The translations under genes and the position numbers were made by a program. Positions 16,984 to 25,637 of a stretch of DNA of 55,082 bases are shown in pieces (within the stretch, counting starts at the first letter, position 1; the number at the start of each line of letters is the position of its first letter). The stretch comes from Spyradocola sp050942925. Its GTDB lineage: Bacteria > Bacillota > Clostridia > Christensenellales > UBA1750. Location of the stretch: positions 1-55,082 of the forward strand of contig JBMNOF010000007.1 of assembly GCA_050942925.1 (NCBI GenBank), given 5' to 3'. Below the pieces are notes generated by a model. It searched no databases. It had not been told where the DNA came from and saw only the letters and a list, made by a program, of their open reading frames with translations.

Positions 16984-17415
16984 ATGAGCGACGTGGAGCT
17001 TTTGGCGCGCACCATCCAGTGCGAGGCGGGCGGCGAGGGCGACAACGGCATGAAGGCCGTGGCGTGCGTGGTCATGAACCGCGTCACAATCCGCTACGGC
17101 GAATACGGCCGGCTCGTCCACACGGTTGCCGAGGCCGTCTACCAAATCGGCCAGTTCAACTGCGCGGCGACCATGCTGGCCGGCGCCTACAATCCGCAGA
17201 ACCTCTACAACATGAACCCCCAGCAGGTGCACTATGACATCGCCAACTGGGCCATCGCCGGAAACCGCCTGCCCAGCCTGGGCCAAGCGCTGTGGTTCTT
17301 TAACCCGATGTCGCCCACCTGCCGCGAGAACTTTCCCAGCGCCGTGGGGTACTTTGTCCTGCGCATCGGGGACCACTGCTTCTACAACCCCACCGCCGCC
17401 TATGCGCAGACCTGA
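16984..17415 (+). CDS. CwlJ/SleB-type spore cortex-lytic hydrolase
   Basis: 143-aa cell wall hydrolase of the Hydrolase_2 family. The motif LARTIQCEAGGEGDNGMKAVACVVMNRV contains the catalytic Glu (in CEAGGE) and the family VxxVVxNR pattern; it is quoted here as overlapping short blocks. There is no signal peptide and no peptidoglycan-binding domain, as in CwlJ rather than SleB. The ATG at 16984 follows GAGAGGGGGG; earlier in-frame starts overlap the upstream terminator. The next gene encodes a GerQ-like protein 24 nt later, which supports a role in cortex breakdown at germination. In Clostridia related enzymes can act in other stages, so the role is inferred. Confidence 0.8.
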   Translation: MSDVELLARTIQCEAGGEGDNGMKAVACVVMNRVTIRYGEYGRLVHTVAEAVYQIGQFNCAATMLAGAYNPQNLYNMNPQQVHYDIANWAIAGNRLPSLGQALWFFNPMSPTCRENFPSAVGYFVLRIGDHCFYNPTAAYAQT

Positions 17416-17439
17416 CCAACCGCAAAAGGAGAATGCCGC

Positions 17440-17736
17440 ATGACCCAGCCACGCATGGAAAGCGAGCTCAACGTGCCCACCCCGGAGGACTTCAACGACA
17501 ACCCCGCCTTTCAGGGGTCCATCCCGCAGTTCCTCGCGGAAAACGTGGGCAACTTCGTCTCCATTGACTTTTTGATCGGCACGCAGGCCATCACGACGCG
17601 CCAGGGCGTGCTGTATTCCGTCGGCGCGTCCTATGTCGTGCTCTTTGAGGAGAGATCGCAGACCTTTCTCCTCTGCGACCTGTACGCCATCAAATTTGTG
17701 CGCTTTTACCTGCCCGGGCGCCGCCCTGTTTCCTAA
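17440..17736 (+). CDS. GerQ-like spore coat protein
   Basis: 98-aa small protein. The segment IPQFLAENVGNFVSIDFLIG followed by GVLYSVGASYVVLFEE and LLCDLYAIKFVRFY follows the layout of the C-terminal domain of the spore coat protein GerQ (a basic start, G-K/F-x-V strand, V-x-x-G-x-x-x-x-I-x-x strand, then Y-L...Y-I-x-F). In Bacillus subtilis GerQ is needed to place CwlJ in the spore coat (established); here the gene directly follows a cwlJ-like gene with AAAGGAG before its ATG. The similarity is moderate and read by eye. Confidence 0.6.
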   Translation: MTQPRMESELNVPTPEDFNDNPAFQGSIPQFLAENVGNFVSIDFLIGTQAITTRQGVLYSVGASYVVLFEERSQTFLLCDLYAIKFVRFYLPGRRPVS

Positions 17737-17743
17737 GAATTCA

Positions 17744-17772
17744 TAGAAATGTCACACCCATTGGAGTATAAT
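17744..17772 (+). promoter_or_regulatory. Promoter of the CPBP protease gene
   Basis: Perfect TATAAT at 17767-17772 with a weak TAGAAA -35 at 17 nt; about 50 nt before the ATG at 17829. Confidence 0.55.
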
Positions 17773-17828
17773 GAAGAGGACGGCGAAATTCGCCGCCCAT
17801 TCTTTTTCCTTCGAGGTGAGACGACTTC

Positions 17829-18674
17829 ATGAAACGGTTCTGGAAACACACGGGTCTTGCGCTGCTGTATCTGGCGCTCTTCCTCCTGGTGCAGATGTGG
17901 GCGGGCGGCATGTTTGCCATCGGCGGCGTCTTCTCCGCACTGCTGGATTCCGCGGGGCGCCTCACGCCGTTCCTGTACGATTCGGTGATGGTTCACTTTG
18001 CGGACATGATGGACGTCGTGATGCTTCTTTGCTATGTCGCGACGTTTGGCGTGCTCTATGCCCTGCTCATCGCCCAGCAGGGAACCCGGGGCGTGTTGCC
18101 CGCGATGGGGCTGCGCAGGCCCCGCAGCCCGGAGATGCTTTGGGCGCCCATGCTGCTCGGGCTTGCGGCCTTCTTTGCCGTGAGCGCGGGCATGTCCCTC
18201 ATCCCGCCGGAGACGCCCGTGATGCAGGAGTACATAGAGGCAGCCTCCTCGCTCTCGTATGGGCGCTACCCCTGGGCGGACATCCTGGCCACGGTGATCG
18301 GCGCGCCCCTTGTCGAGGAGATCGTCTTCCGCGGCCTGATCTACGGAAACCTGAAGAAGGCCATGCCGGTCTGGGTCGCGCTGCTGGTGCAGGCGCTGCT
18401 CTTCGGATTTGTGCACGGACAGCTCCTCTGGTCGGCGTTCACCTTCCTGCTCGGCCTGGCGCTGGGGCTCACGGCGGACTACTTTGACAGCATCTGGCCC
18501 GCCGTCCTGCTGCACCTGTGCTTCAACGCGGGGAATTATCTGCCCCTCTTTTTGGAGCTGGACGGGACGGGCACGGTGGTGCTGTTCCTGGCTTCGCTCC
18601 TGGTTGTGGCGACCGTATTCCTCGTGCTGGTGCTCTACCGCCGGCAGAACGAACTCACGCGCCCGGCAAACTGA
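17829..18674 (+). CDS. CPBP family intramembrane metalloprotease
   Basis: 281-aa membrane protein with about eight hydrophobic segments. The three CPBP (Abi/CAAX-like) motifs are present: EEIVFRG (EExxxR), FGFVHG (FxxxH) and LLHLCFNAGN (HxxxN), which together bind the catalytic metal in type II CAAX proteases. Bacterial members process small membrane peptides or provide bacteriocin self-immunity; no bacteriocin-like gene is adjacent here. GAGGTGAG precedes the ATG. It has its own promoter and a bidirectional terminator. Confidence 0.85.
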   Translation: MKRFWKHTGLALLYLALFLLVQMWAGGMFAIGGVFSALLDSAGRLTPFLYDSVMVHFADMMDVVMLLCYVATFGVLYALLIAQQGTRGVLPAMGLRRPRSPEMLWAPMLLGLAAFFAVSAGMSLIPPETPVMQEYIEAASSLSYGRYPWADILATVIGAPLVEEIVFRGLIYGNLKKAMPVWVALLVQALLFGFVHGQLLWSAFTFLLGLALGLTADYFDSIWPAVLLHLCFNAGNYLPLFLELDGTGTVVLFLASLLVVATVFLVLVLYRRQNELTRPAN

Positions 18675-18696
18675 CGTCGCGCGAATCAATCGGCAG

Positions 18697-18736
18697 AAAA
18701 AAACGCGCATCCCTGCAAGAGGGATGCGCGTTTTTT
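18697..18736. terminator. Bidirectional terminator between CPBP and DegV genes
   Basis: 11-bp stem CGCGCATCCCT/AGGGATGCGCG with a 5-nt loop, A-run on the left (18697-18703) and T-run on the right (18731-18736). It serves the plus-strand CPBP gene and the end of the minus-strand fatty acid operon. Confidence 0.92.
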
Positions 18737-18742
18737 CTCTCA

Positions 18743-19561
18743 TTAGGCGTCCAGCCACGCGACGCCGACCATGTCCACGCCCAAGTGGATGGCCAACACC
18801 GGGCCGATGGGGCGGAGCATGACGGACTGGCCGAGCTTGCTCTCCAGGCGGTGCTGGAGCTGGCGCCCCGCCTCCGCGTCCTTGATGTACTGGACGATGA
18901 CGCCGCGCGCGCCCACGGGCACGGCCTGCGCCAGCGCGCGGAGCTGTTCGCTCTTGCCGCGGACCAGGCCGCAGGCCATGACCGCGCCCTGGCGGCAAGT
19001 CAGCAGCGGGCGGACGTTGAGCACGGTGCACACGCTTTGGCGCACGGGGCCCAGGCGGCCGCTGCGGCGCAGGGGCTCCATGTCCCCGACGGAGAAGAGC
19101 GTCTGGACCTTGGAGCGCATCTGCTCCAGCTTTTCCGCCGTCTCCGAAAGGCTGTAGCCCGCGTCCAGGAACTGGCGCGCGGCGCGCACCATGATGTACA
19201 GGCCGCCGGCCGTGGTCAGCGTGTCCACCACGCGGATGTCGTCGCTCCCGGCCTCGCGGGCGCAGACGACCTCGTTGGCGTAGGTTCCCGACAGGCGCGA
19301 GGAGATGGACAAGCACAGGACCTGATGCCCCGCCTGCCGCAGCTCCGCAAAGGTCTTGAGGTAGGCGTCGATGGGCGGCTGGGAGGTGGCAAGGGTCTTG
19401 GCTCCCTCGATTTGGGCAATGTAATCGCCGTTTTCCTCCACAAAGTGTTCGCGGTGTGTGACGCCATCCAAGGTATAGGTCATGGGCACGTGGGTCACGC
19501 CCAGGCGCTCCGCCTCCTGGCGGTTCAGGCACGCCGTAGAATCGGTTACGATGACGATCAT
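18743..19561 (-). CDS. DegV family fatty acid-binding protein (FakB-like)
   Basis: 272-aa DegV protein. Members such as staphylococcal FakB bind a fatty acid for phosphorylation by the kinase FakA. Seen: VTDSTACL near the N-terminus, TSQPP, CLSISSRLSGTY (the Ser-rich lipid carboxyl site), VVDTLTTAGG, LRRSGRLG and LNVRPLL, all DegV hallmarks. Its ATG overlaps the accA stop as ATGA (19558-19561), so it is translationally coupled as the last gene of the fatty acid operon. This position suggests it feeds exogenous or recycled fatty acids into phospholipid synthesis or reports pool size; no fakA gene is in the window. Confidence 0.88.
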   Translation of the reverse strand: MIVIVTDSTACLNRQEAERLGVTHVPMTYTLDGVTHREHFVEENGDYIAQIEGAKTLATSQPPIDAYLKTFAELRQAGHQVLCLSISSRLSGTYANEVVCAREAGSDDIRVVDTLTTAGGLYIMVRAARQFLDAGYSLSETAEKLEQMRSKVQTLFSVGDMEPLRRSGRLGPVRQSVCTVLNVRPLLTCRQGAVMACGLVRGKSEQLRALAQAVPVGARGVIVQYIKDAEAGRQLQHRLESKLGQSVMLRPIGPVLAIHLGVDMVGVAWLDA

Positions 19562-20333
19562 TCCATCAGCCCTCCGATTTTGCGAAATCGTTCGTATCTT
19601 GCGTTCAACAGGCTGGCAACGTCCATCTGCATGCGGCGGTCCAGCTCTGTCTCCAGGAGGCTGCGCAGGTTGCGATACGCTGCGTCAAAGCCCTCCTCCT
19701 CGGAAAGAACGCGCTCCACGACGCCAAAGGAGAGCAGATCCTGCGCCGTGATGCGCAGCTCTTCCGCCGCCCGCTCGACCTGACTGGCGTCCTTATAGAG
19801 AATCGAGGCGGCGCCCTCGGGGGAAATCACGGAGTAGACGGCGTTCTCCATCATCCAAACCTCGTCGGCAACGGCCAGGGCCAAGGCCCCGCCGCTTCCG
19901 CCCTCGCCGATGAGGAGGGAGAGGATCGGGGTCTTGAGCCCCATCATCTCCACGAGGTTTGTGGCGATGGCGCAGCCCTGGCCGCGCTCCTCCGCGCCCA
20001 GGCCGCAGTACGCGCCCGCCGTGTCCACAAAACAGACCACGGGTCTGTGAAACTTCTCGGCCTGCTTCATCAGGCGCAGGGCCTTGCGGTAGCCCTCCGG
20101 GTTCGGGGACCCGAAGTTGCGCGCAATCTTTTCCTTGGTGTCCTCTCCCTTTTCGATGGACAGGACGGTGACCGGCTTCCCGTTGAGCTCGGCGATGCCG
20201 CCGCGCACGGCCAGGTCGTCCCCAAAGAGACGGTCGCCGTGCAGCTCAAAGAAGGAGTCGAAGATGTTGTCGATGTACTTGCGGGAGGTGGGCCGGCCCT
20301 TTGCGCGGGCGGCACAGAGGCGCTCGTACGCGG

Positions 20334-20337
<4 letters not shown>
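19558..20337 (-). CDS. accA: Acetyl-CoA carboxylase carboxyltransferase subunit alpha
   Basis: 259-aa alpha subunit of the carboxyltransferase that moves CO2 from carboxybiotin to acetyl-CoA, making malonyl-CoA. Typical blocks: RPTSRKYIDNIFDSFFELHGDR, FGSPNPEGYRKALRLMKQAEKF, VDTAGAYCGLGAEERGQGCAIA, LIGEGGSGGALALAVAD and ISPEGAASILYKDA (each a short family pattern). It is shorter than E. coli AccA at the N-terminus, as in other Gram-positive forms. Start ATG overlaps the accD stop by 4 nt (ATGA), and its own end overlaps the DegV gene the same way. Confidence 0.95.
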
Positions 20338-21197
<860 letters not shown>

Positions 21198-21254
21198 GGC
21201 CTGTCCTCCTTCTTCATTTTTCGGGGAGGCGCGGCGGCCTCCCCGCCCCGAACC

Positions 21255-22604
21255 TTACGGATAGAGCTCCTTGAGCAGCTTTCCGAGGAAGTCGGTGGTA
21301 TAGCTGCCGTCGATAAACTCCGGCGCGGAGATGGTCTCCAGCTGCAGCTCGCGGTTGTGCTCCACGCCCTCGATGACCATCTCGCACAGGGCAGCCTGCA
21401 TCTTGCGGATGGCCTCCTGGCGGGTGCCCGCGTGGACGATGAGCTTGCCGATCATGGAATCATAGAACGGCGGCACGACGTAGTCGTGGTAGAGCGCGGT
21501 GTCAAAGCGCACCTTCGGCCCGCCGGGGATGTGCAGCAGCGTGATCTTGCCGCAGGAGGGGCGGAAGCCCATGGAAGGGTCCTCCGCATTGATGCGGCAC
21601 TCGATGGCATGGCCGGAAAGGCGCACGTCCTCCTGGGTAAAGTCGAGCTTCACGCCCGCGGCCACGCGGATCTGCCACTTGACCAGGTCCACGTCCGTCA
21701 CCATCTCGGTCACGGGATGCTCCACCTGCAAGCGGGTGTTCATCTCCATGAAGTAGAAGTGCTTGTCCTGCGTGAGCAGAAACTCGATGGTGCCAAGGCC
21801 CTTATAGCCGACGGTCTTTGCGGCCAGCGTGGAGACGCGGATCATCTCCTTGCGCATGTCCTCCGTCACGGAAGGGCTGGGGCTCTCCTCGAGCGTTTTT
21901 TGATTTTTGCGCTGCATGGAGCATTCGCGCTCGCCCAGGCACACCACTTGGCCGTAGTTGTCGCAGAGGATCTGCATCTCGATGTGCTTGACGGGGAAGA
22001 GGAACTTCTCCATGTAGACCGCACCGTCGCCAAAGGCGGACTGCGCCTCAGCTGTGGCGGAAAGGTAGGCCATTTCGACCTCCTCCGGGCCGTTCACCCG
22101 GCGGATGCCGCGGCCGCCGCCGCCCGCGCGCGCCTTGATGAGCAAGGGGAACCCGATGCGCTCGGCCTCCTCCTGGGCCTGCCGCACGCTCCCGACCACG
22201 TCGCAGCCGGGGATGATGGGCACGCCCGCCTCCCGCATGGTGCGGCGCGCGGCGTCCTTGTCGCCCATCTTCTCGATGGTCTCGGCGTCCGGACCGATGA
22301 AGCCCAGGCCGCACTCCTTGCACAGGGACGCAAACTTCGGGTTCTCGGACAGAAGGCCGTAGCCGGGGTGGATGGCCTCGCACCCCGTGAGCACCGCCGC
22401 GGATACGATCGCGCTCATGTTGAGGTAGCTCTTGGCCGCGGGCGCGGGCCCGATGCAGATGCTCTCATCCGCCAACACGACGTGCAGGGCGTCGCGGTCC
22501 GCCTCGGAGTAGACAGCAACGGTGGCAATGCCCATCTCCTTGCAGGCGCGGATGATGCGCACCGCGATCTCGCCGCGGTTGGCGATCAGGATCTTGGAAA
22601 ACAC
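21255..22604 (-). CDS. accC: Biotin carboxylase subunit of acetyl-CoA carboxylase
   Basis: 449-aa ATP-grasp enzyme that carboxylates biotin on AccB using bicarbonate and ATP. N-terminal KILIANRGEIAVRI, the glycine-rich ATP loop KARAGGGGRGI, HIEMQILCD, GERECSMQRKNQK, and FMEMNTRLQVEHPVTE with the conserved Glu and Arg are all present. The start is GTG at 22604; AAGGATAGGG overlapping the fabZ end serves as ribosome site and only 6 nt separate the genes. The length is normal for the stand-alone subunit. Confidence 0.95.
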   Translation of the reverse strand: MFSKILIANRGEIAVRIIRACKEMGIATVAVYSEADRDALHVVLADESICIGPAPAAKSYLNMSAIVSAAVLTGCEAIHPGYGLLSENPKFASLCKECGLGFIGPDAETIEKMGDKDAARRTMREAGVPIIPGCDVVGSVRQAQEEAERIGFPLLIKARAGGGGRGIRRVNGPEEVEMAYLSATAEAQSAFGDGAVYMEKFLFPVKHIEMQILCDNYGQVVCLGERECSMQRKNQKTLEESPSPSVTEDMRKEMIRVSTLAAKTVGYKGLGTIEFLLTQDKHFYFMEMNTRLQVEHPVTEMVTDVDLVKWQIRVAAGVKLDFTQEDVRLSGHAIECRINAEDPSMGFRPSCGKITLLHIPGGPKVRFDTALYHDYVVPPFYDSMIGKLIVHAGTRQEAIRKMQAALCEMVIEGVEHNRELQLETISAPEFIDGSYTTDFLGKLLKELYP

Positions 22605-22610
22605 GCGGCC

Positions 22611-23027
22611 CTATCCTTCCACCAGCGCAAAGGAGAGATGGCCCTGCACGCACATCTTCTCCCCCACGCGGGCTTCGGCCTTGGCAAAGAAGAAATTCCC
22701 CATGCGGCGGTCCAGGCTGGCAAAGACCTCGACCGTGTCGCCCGGACGGACGGGGTTGCGGAAGCGCACCTTGTCCAGTCCCGTGTACATGGGCGTCTTT
22801 CCGACCGCCTCGTTCCCCACGAGCAGGGCGCAGGACTGCGCCATGATCTCGCACAGGATCACGCCCGGCACGACCGGGTTGCCCGGAAAGTGGCCCTGCA
22901 GGAAGAACTCATCCCCCCGCACGCGGTACTTGCCGTGCACCGTGCCGTCCGGCTGAAGCTCGATTTCATCCACCAGGAGCATCGGCTCGCGGTGCGGAAG
23001 CAGGCCCTTGATTTCCTCACGATTCAT
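22611..23027 (-). CDS. fabZ: 3-hydroxyacyl-ACP dehydratase
   Basis: 138-aa hot-dog fold dehydratase of fatty acid elongation, converting 3-hydroxyacyl-ACP to trans-2-enoyl-ACP. Catalytic His46 lies in GHFPGNPVVPGVI and Glu60 in LCEIMAQ. LLPHREPMLLVDEI and FRNPVRPGD are family blocks. GGGAGGG precedes the ATG. It sits between accB and accC as in streptococci. No fabA, fabM or fabN gene is in the window, so how unsaturated acids are made is not shown here. Confidence 0.95.
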   Translation of the reverse strand: MNREEIKGLLPHREPMLLVDEIELQPDGTVHGKYRVRGDEFFLQGHFPGNPVVPGVILCEIMAQSCALLVGNEAVGKTPMYTGLDKVRFRNPVRPGDTVEVFASLDRRMGNFFFAKAEARVGEKMCVQGHLSFALVEG

Positions 23028-23042
23028 GCTTGCTCCCTCCCT

Positions 23043-23504
23043 TTACAGCATCTTGAAGAGGATCTGCCCGTACTCGACGACGCTGCCGTTGGTGGCGCAG
23101 ATGTCGATGATCTCGCCGTCCTCCTCGGCCGTGATCTCGTTCATGAGCTTCATGGCCTCGATGATGCAGAGCACGTCCCCCTTCTTGACCTTGCTGCCCA
23201 CGGTGACAAAGGGCGGGTCCGAGGGCGAAGGCGAGGCGTAGAACACGCCGACCATGGGCGAGGTCACCATCTTGGCCGCGTTGAAGTCCGCGCCGGCGTC
23301 CTCCGCCGCAACGGGCGCAACCTCCACCGCCGGAGCGGCGGGCTGCACGGGCTGCGCGGCCGGGGCGACCGGCTGTGCGGCCGGCGCGCCCGCGTTCTGC
23401 GCGTTCTCAATGCGCAGGTGCGTATCGCCCTCGCTGTATTCCAGCGCCGAGAGCTTGTGCTTGCTCACCAGTTCCGCCAAAACCTTGATGTCGTTGATCT
23501 TCAT
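23043..23504 (-). CDS. accB: Biotin carboxyl carrier protein of acetyl-CoA carboxylase
   Basis: 153-aa carrier with an N-terminal helical part, an Ala/Pro/Val-rich hinge (about 36-70) and a C-terminal biotinyl domain. Lys119 in EAMKLMNEI is the biotin attachment site; ASPSPSDPPFVTVGSKVKKGD is the usual thumb region in Gram-positive and E. coli BCCP. AAGGGGGG precedes the ATG. It needs a biotin ligase encoded elsewhere. Confidence 0.95.
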   Translation of the reverse strand: MKINDIKVLAELVSKHKLSALEYSEGDTHLRIENAQNAGAPAAQPVAPAAQPVQPAAPAVEVAPVAAEDAGADFNAAKMVTSPMVGVFYASPSPSDPPFVTVGSKVKKGDVLCIIEAMKLMNEITAEEDGEIIDICATNGSVVEYGQILFKML

Positions 23505-23525
23505 TCTGGAACCCCCCTTCTTGCG

Positions 23526-24764
23526 TTACCGTTGGACGGGGCGGAGCGCGACGGCGCCGTTGTGTCCGCCAAAGCCCAGGGAGGTCGACAGCGCGATGGT
23601 CAGGTTCGCCTTGCGCGCCGTGAGCGGCGTGTAGTCCAGGTCGCACTCCGGGTCCGGCTCGGTCAGGCCGATCGTGGGGGGAACGACGCCCTCCTGCACG
23701 GCCATGGCCGAGGCGATCAGCTCCACCGCGCCCGCCGCGCCCAGCATGTGCCCGGTCATGGACTTGGTCGAGGAGATGATGGCGCGGCGGGCCTCCGTCT
23801 CGCCCAGCGCGCGCTTGATGGCCAGGGTTTCGGACTTGTCGTTGAGCTGCGTGCCGGTGCCGTGGGCGTTGATGTAGAGGCAATCGCCCTCGGAATAGCC
23901 TGCGCCCTGGAGCGCGAGCTCCATGGCGCGCGCGCCGCCGCTGCCATCCGGCCGGGGCGCGGTGACGTGATAGGCGTCGCAGGTGTTGCCGTAGCCGCAA
24001 ACTTCCGCGTAGATGTGCGCGCCGCGCTTGACCGCGCGCTCATACTCCTCCAGGACCAGGATGCCCGCGCCCTCGCCCATGACAAAGCCCGCGCGGCGCG
24101 CGTCAAAGGGCAGGGAGGCCTTGAGGGGGTCCTGCTCCAGGGAAAGCGCCATGCAGGTGGTAAAGCCTGCCACCGCGAGGGGATTGATGGTCGCCTCCGA
24201 ACCGCCGGCGATGACGGCGTCGGCATAGCCGTGCGCGATGGCGCGATAGGCCTCGCCAACGGCGTGGGTGGAGGTGGCGCAGGCCGTGACGGTGGGCAGG
24301 CAGGGGCCCTGCGCGTTGTAGTGGATGGCGATGGTGCCCGCCGCCATGTTGGAGATCATCATGGGGATGAACAGGGCGGAAACGCGGTTGGGACCGCGCT
24401 CGTTGAGGCGGTTGCTCTGCTCGACAAAGGTGGACATGCCGCCGATGCCGCTGCCGACATAGACGCCCAGGCGCTCCGGCTCAACCGTGCCCAGGATCTG
24501 GCTCTCCTCCACCGCCTGCTTGGCGGCGGCAAGGGCGTACTGGGTAAACTTGTCCATGCGGCGCTGCGTGGGCACGTCCATGCCAAAGTCCGCGGCGTTG
24601 AAGTCCTTGACCTCCGCCGCGAGCTTGGCCTTAAAGCCCTCGGTATCAAAGCGCGTAATGGGGCCCACGCCGCACACGCCGGCAAGGAGGCTGTCCCAAT
24701 AGGCCTTGAGGGAATTCCCGACGGGCGAGATCACGCCCATGCCGGTGATGACGACTCGATTCAT
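23526..24764 (-). CDS. fabF: 3-oxoacyl-ACP synthase II
   Basis: 412-aa elongating ketoacyl synthase that condenses acyl-enzyme with malonyl-ACP. Catalytic Cys162 is in TACATSTHAVG; the two His are in NAHGTGTQLND and SMTGHMLGAAGAVE. RVVITGMGVISPVGN is the expected N-terminus. The ATG at 24764 has an AGGAGGAG site 8 nt away, so the longer open frame upstream (to 24866) is not used. A 126-nt gap to fabG, the longest inside the operon before acc genes, shows no clear promoter. Confidence 0.95.
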   Translation of the reverse strand: MNRVVITGMGVISPVGNSLKAYWDSLLAGVCGVGPITRFDTEGFKAKLAAEVKDFNAADFGMDVPTQRRMDKFTQYALAAAKQAVEESQILGTVEPERLGVYVGSGIGGMSTFVEQSNRLNERGPNRVSALFIPMMISNMAAGTIAIHYNAQGPCLPTVTACATSTHAVGEAYRAIAHGYADAVIAGGSEATINPLAVAGFTTCMALSLEQDPLKASLPFDARRAGFVMGEGAGILVLEEYERAVKRGAHIYAEVCGYGNTCDAYHVTAPRPDGSGGARAMELALQGAGYSEGDCLYINAHGTGTQLNDKSETLAIKRALGETEARRAIISSTKSMTGHMLGAAGAVELIASAMAVQEGVVPPTIGLTEPDPECDLDYTPLTARKANLTIALSTSLGFGGHNGAVALRPVQR

Positions 24765-24890
24765 TCTGTTAACTCCTCCTGTGCGGGCGCGCCGGGGAGA
24801 ACGCCCGGCCCTTATCCCTCGGCCGGCAGAGCGACCGCCCGAGGAACAAGGCCTACACCCGTTCAAAAAAATGGCATGTGGGGGGCGGCT

Positions 24891-25631
24891 CTACATGGCC
24901 ATGCCGCCGTCCACGGGGATGACCGTGCCCGTGAGGTACCCCGCCCCGTCCGAGCAGAGGAAGGCGACGACCTCGGCCACGTCCTCTGCGGAACCCAGGC
25001 GCTTGAGCGGAATCTGCGCGGTGAGCGCTTCCTTGGCCGCTTCGGGCAGAACGCGGGTCATGTCCGTATCGATGAAGCCGGGGGCGACGGCGTTGACGGT
25101 GATGCCCCGTGGCGCGAGCTCCCGCGCGATGGACTTGGTCAGGCCAATCAGTCCGGCCTTGGAGGCGGCGTAGTTCGCCTGCCCCGCGTTGCCCATCAGC
25201 GCCACGACGGAAGAGATGTTGACGATGCGTCCGGCCCTTTGGCGCAGAAAACCGGAATACGTATGGCGAATGAAATGAAATGCGCCTTTCAGGTTGACGT
25301 TCAGCACCGCGTCAAAGTCCTCTTCCTTCATCTGCGCGGCGAGCTTGTCGCGCGTGATGCCCGCGTTGTTGACCAGCGCGTAGATGGGGCCCATCTCGGC
25401 CACGACGCGCTTGCACAGCGCGCCGACAGCCGCTTCGTCGGCCACATCGCAGGCGTAGCAGTTCGCCTGCACGCCCAGGGCGCGCACGCCCTGCGCCGTC
25501 TCCTCGGCTGCCGCGGTGTTGCCCGCGTAGACGATGGCCACGTTCATGCCCTCCCGGGCCAGCCGAAGGGCGATGGCCCGGCCGATGCCGCGCGAAGCGC
25601 CGGTCACCAGGGCGGTCTTTCCGTTCATCAT
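24891..25631 (-). CDS. fabG: 3-oxoacyl-ACP reductase
   Basis: 246-aa NADPH-dependent short-chain reductase of the elongation cycle. Rossmann motif TGASRGIG, NNAGITRD, catalytic Ser in VNISSVVAL, and YAASKAG (Tyr-x-x-x-Lys) are complete; the C-terminus has VDGGMAM. Two ATG codons, 25631 and 25628, follow GGGAGG; the first is taken. It lies 6 nt after fabD. Confidence 0.95.
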   Translation of the reverse strand: MMNGKTALVTGASRGIGRAIALRLAREGMNVAIVYAGNTAAAEETAQGVRALGVQANCYACDVADEAAVGALCKRVVAEMGPIYALVNNAGITRDKLAAQMKEEDFDAVLNVNLKGAFHFIRHTYSGFLRQRAGRIVNISSVVALMGNAGQANYAASKAGLIGLTKSIARELAPRGITVNAVAPGFIDTDMTRVLPEAAKEALTAQIPLKRLGSAEDVAEVVAFLCSDGAGYLTGTVIPVDGGMAM

Positions 25632-25637
25632 GTCTGC

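Noticed and set aside
17829..18674. CPBP protease as bacteriocin immunity gene
   Set aside because: No bacteriocin precursor, transporter or comparable small ORF was found near it.
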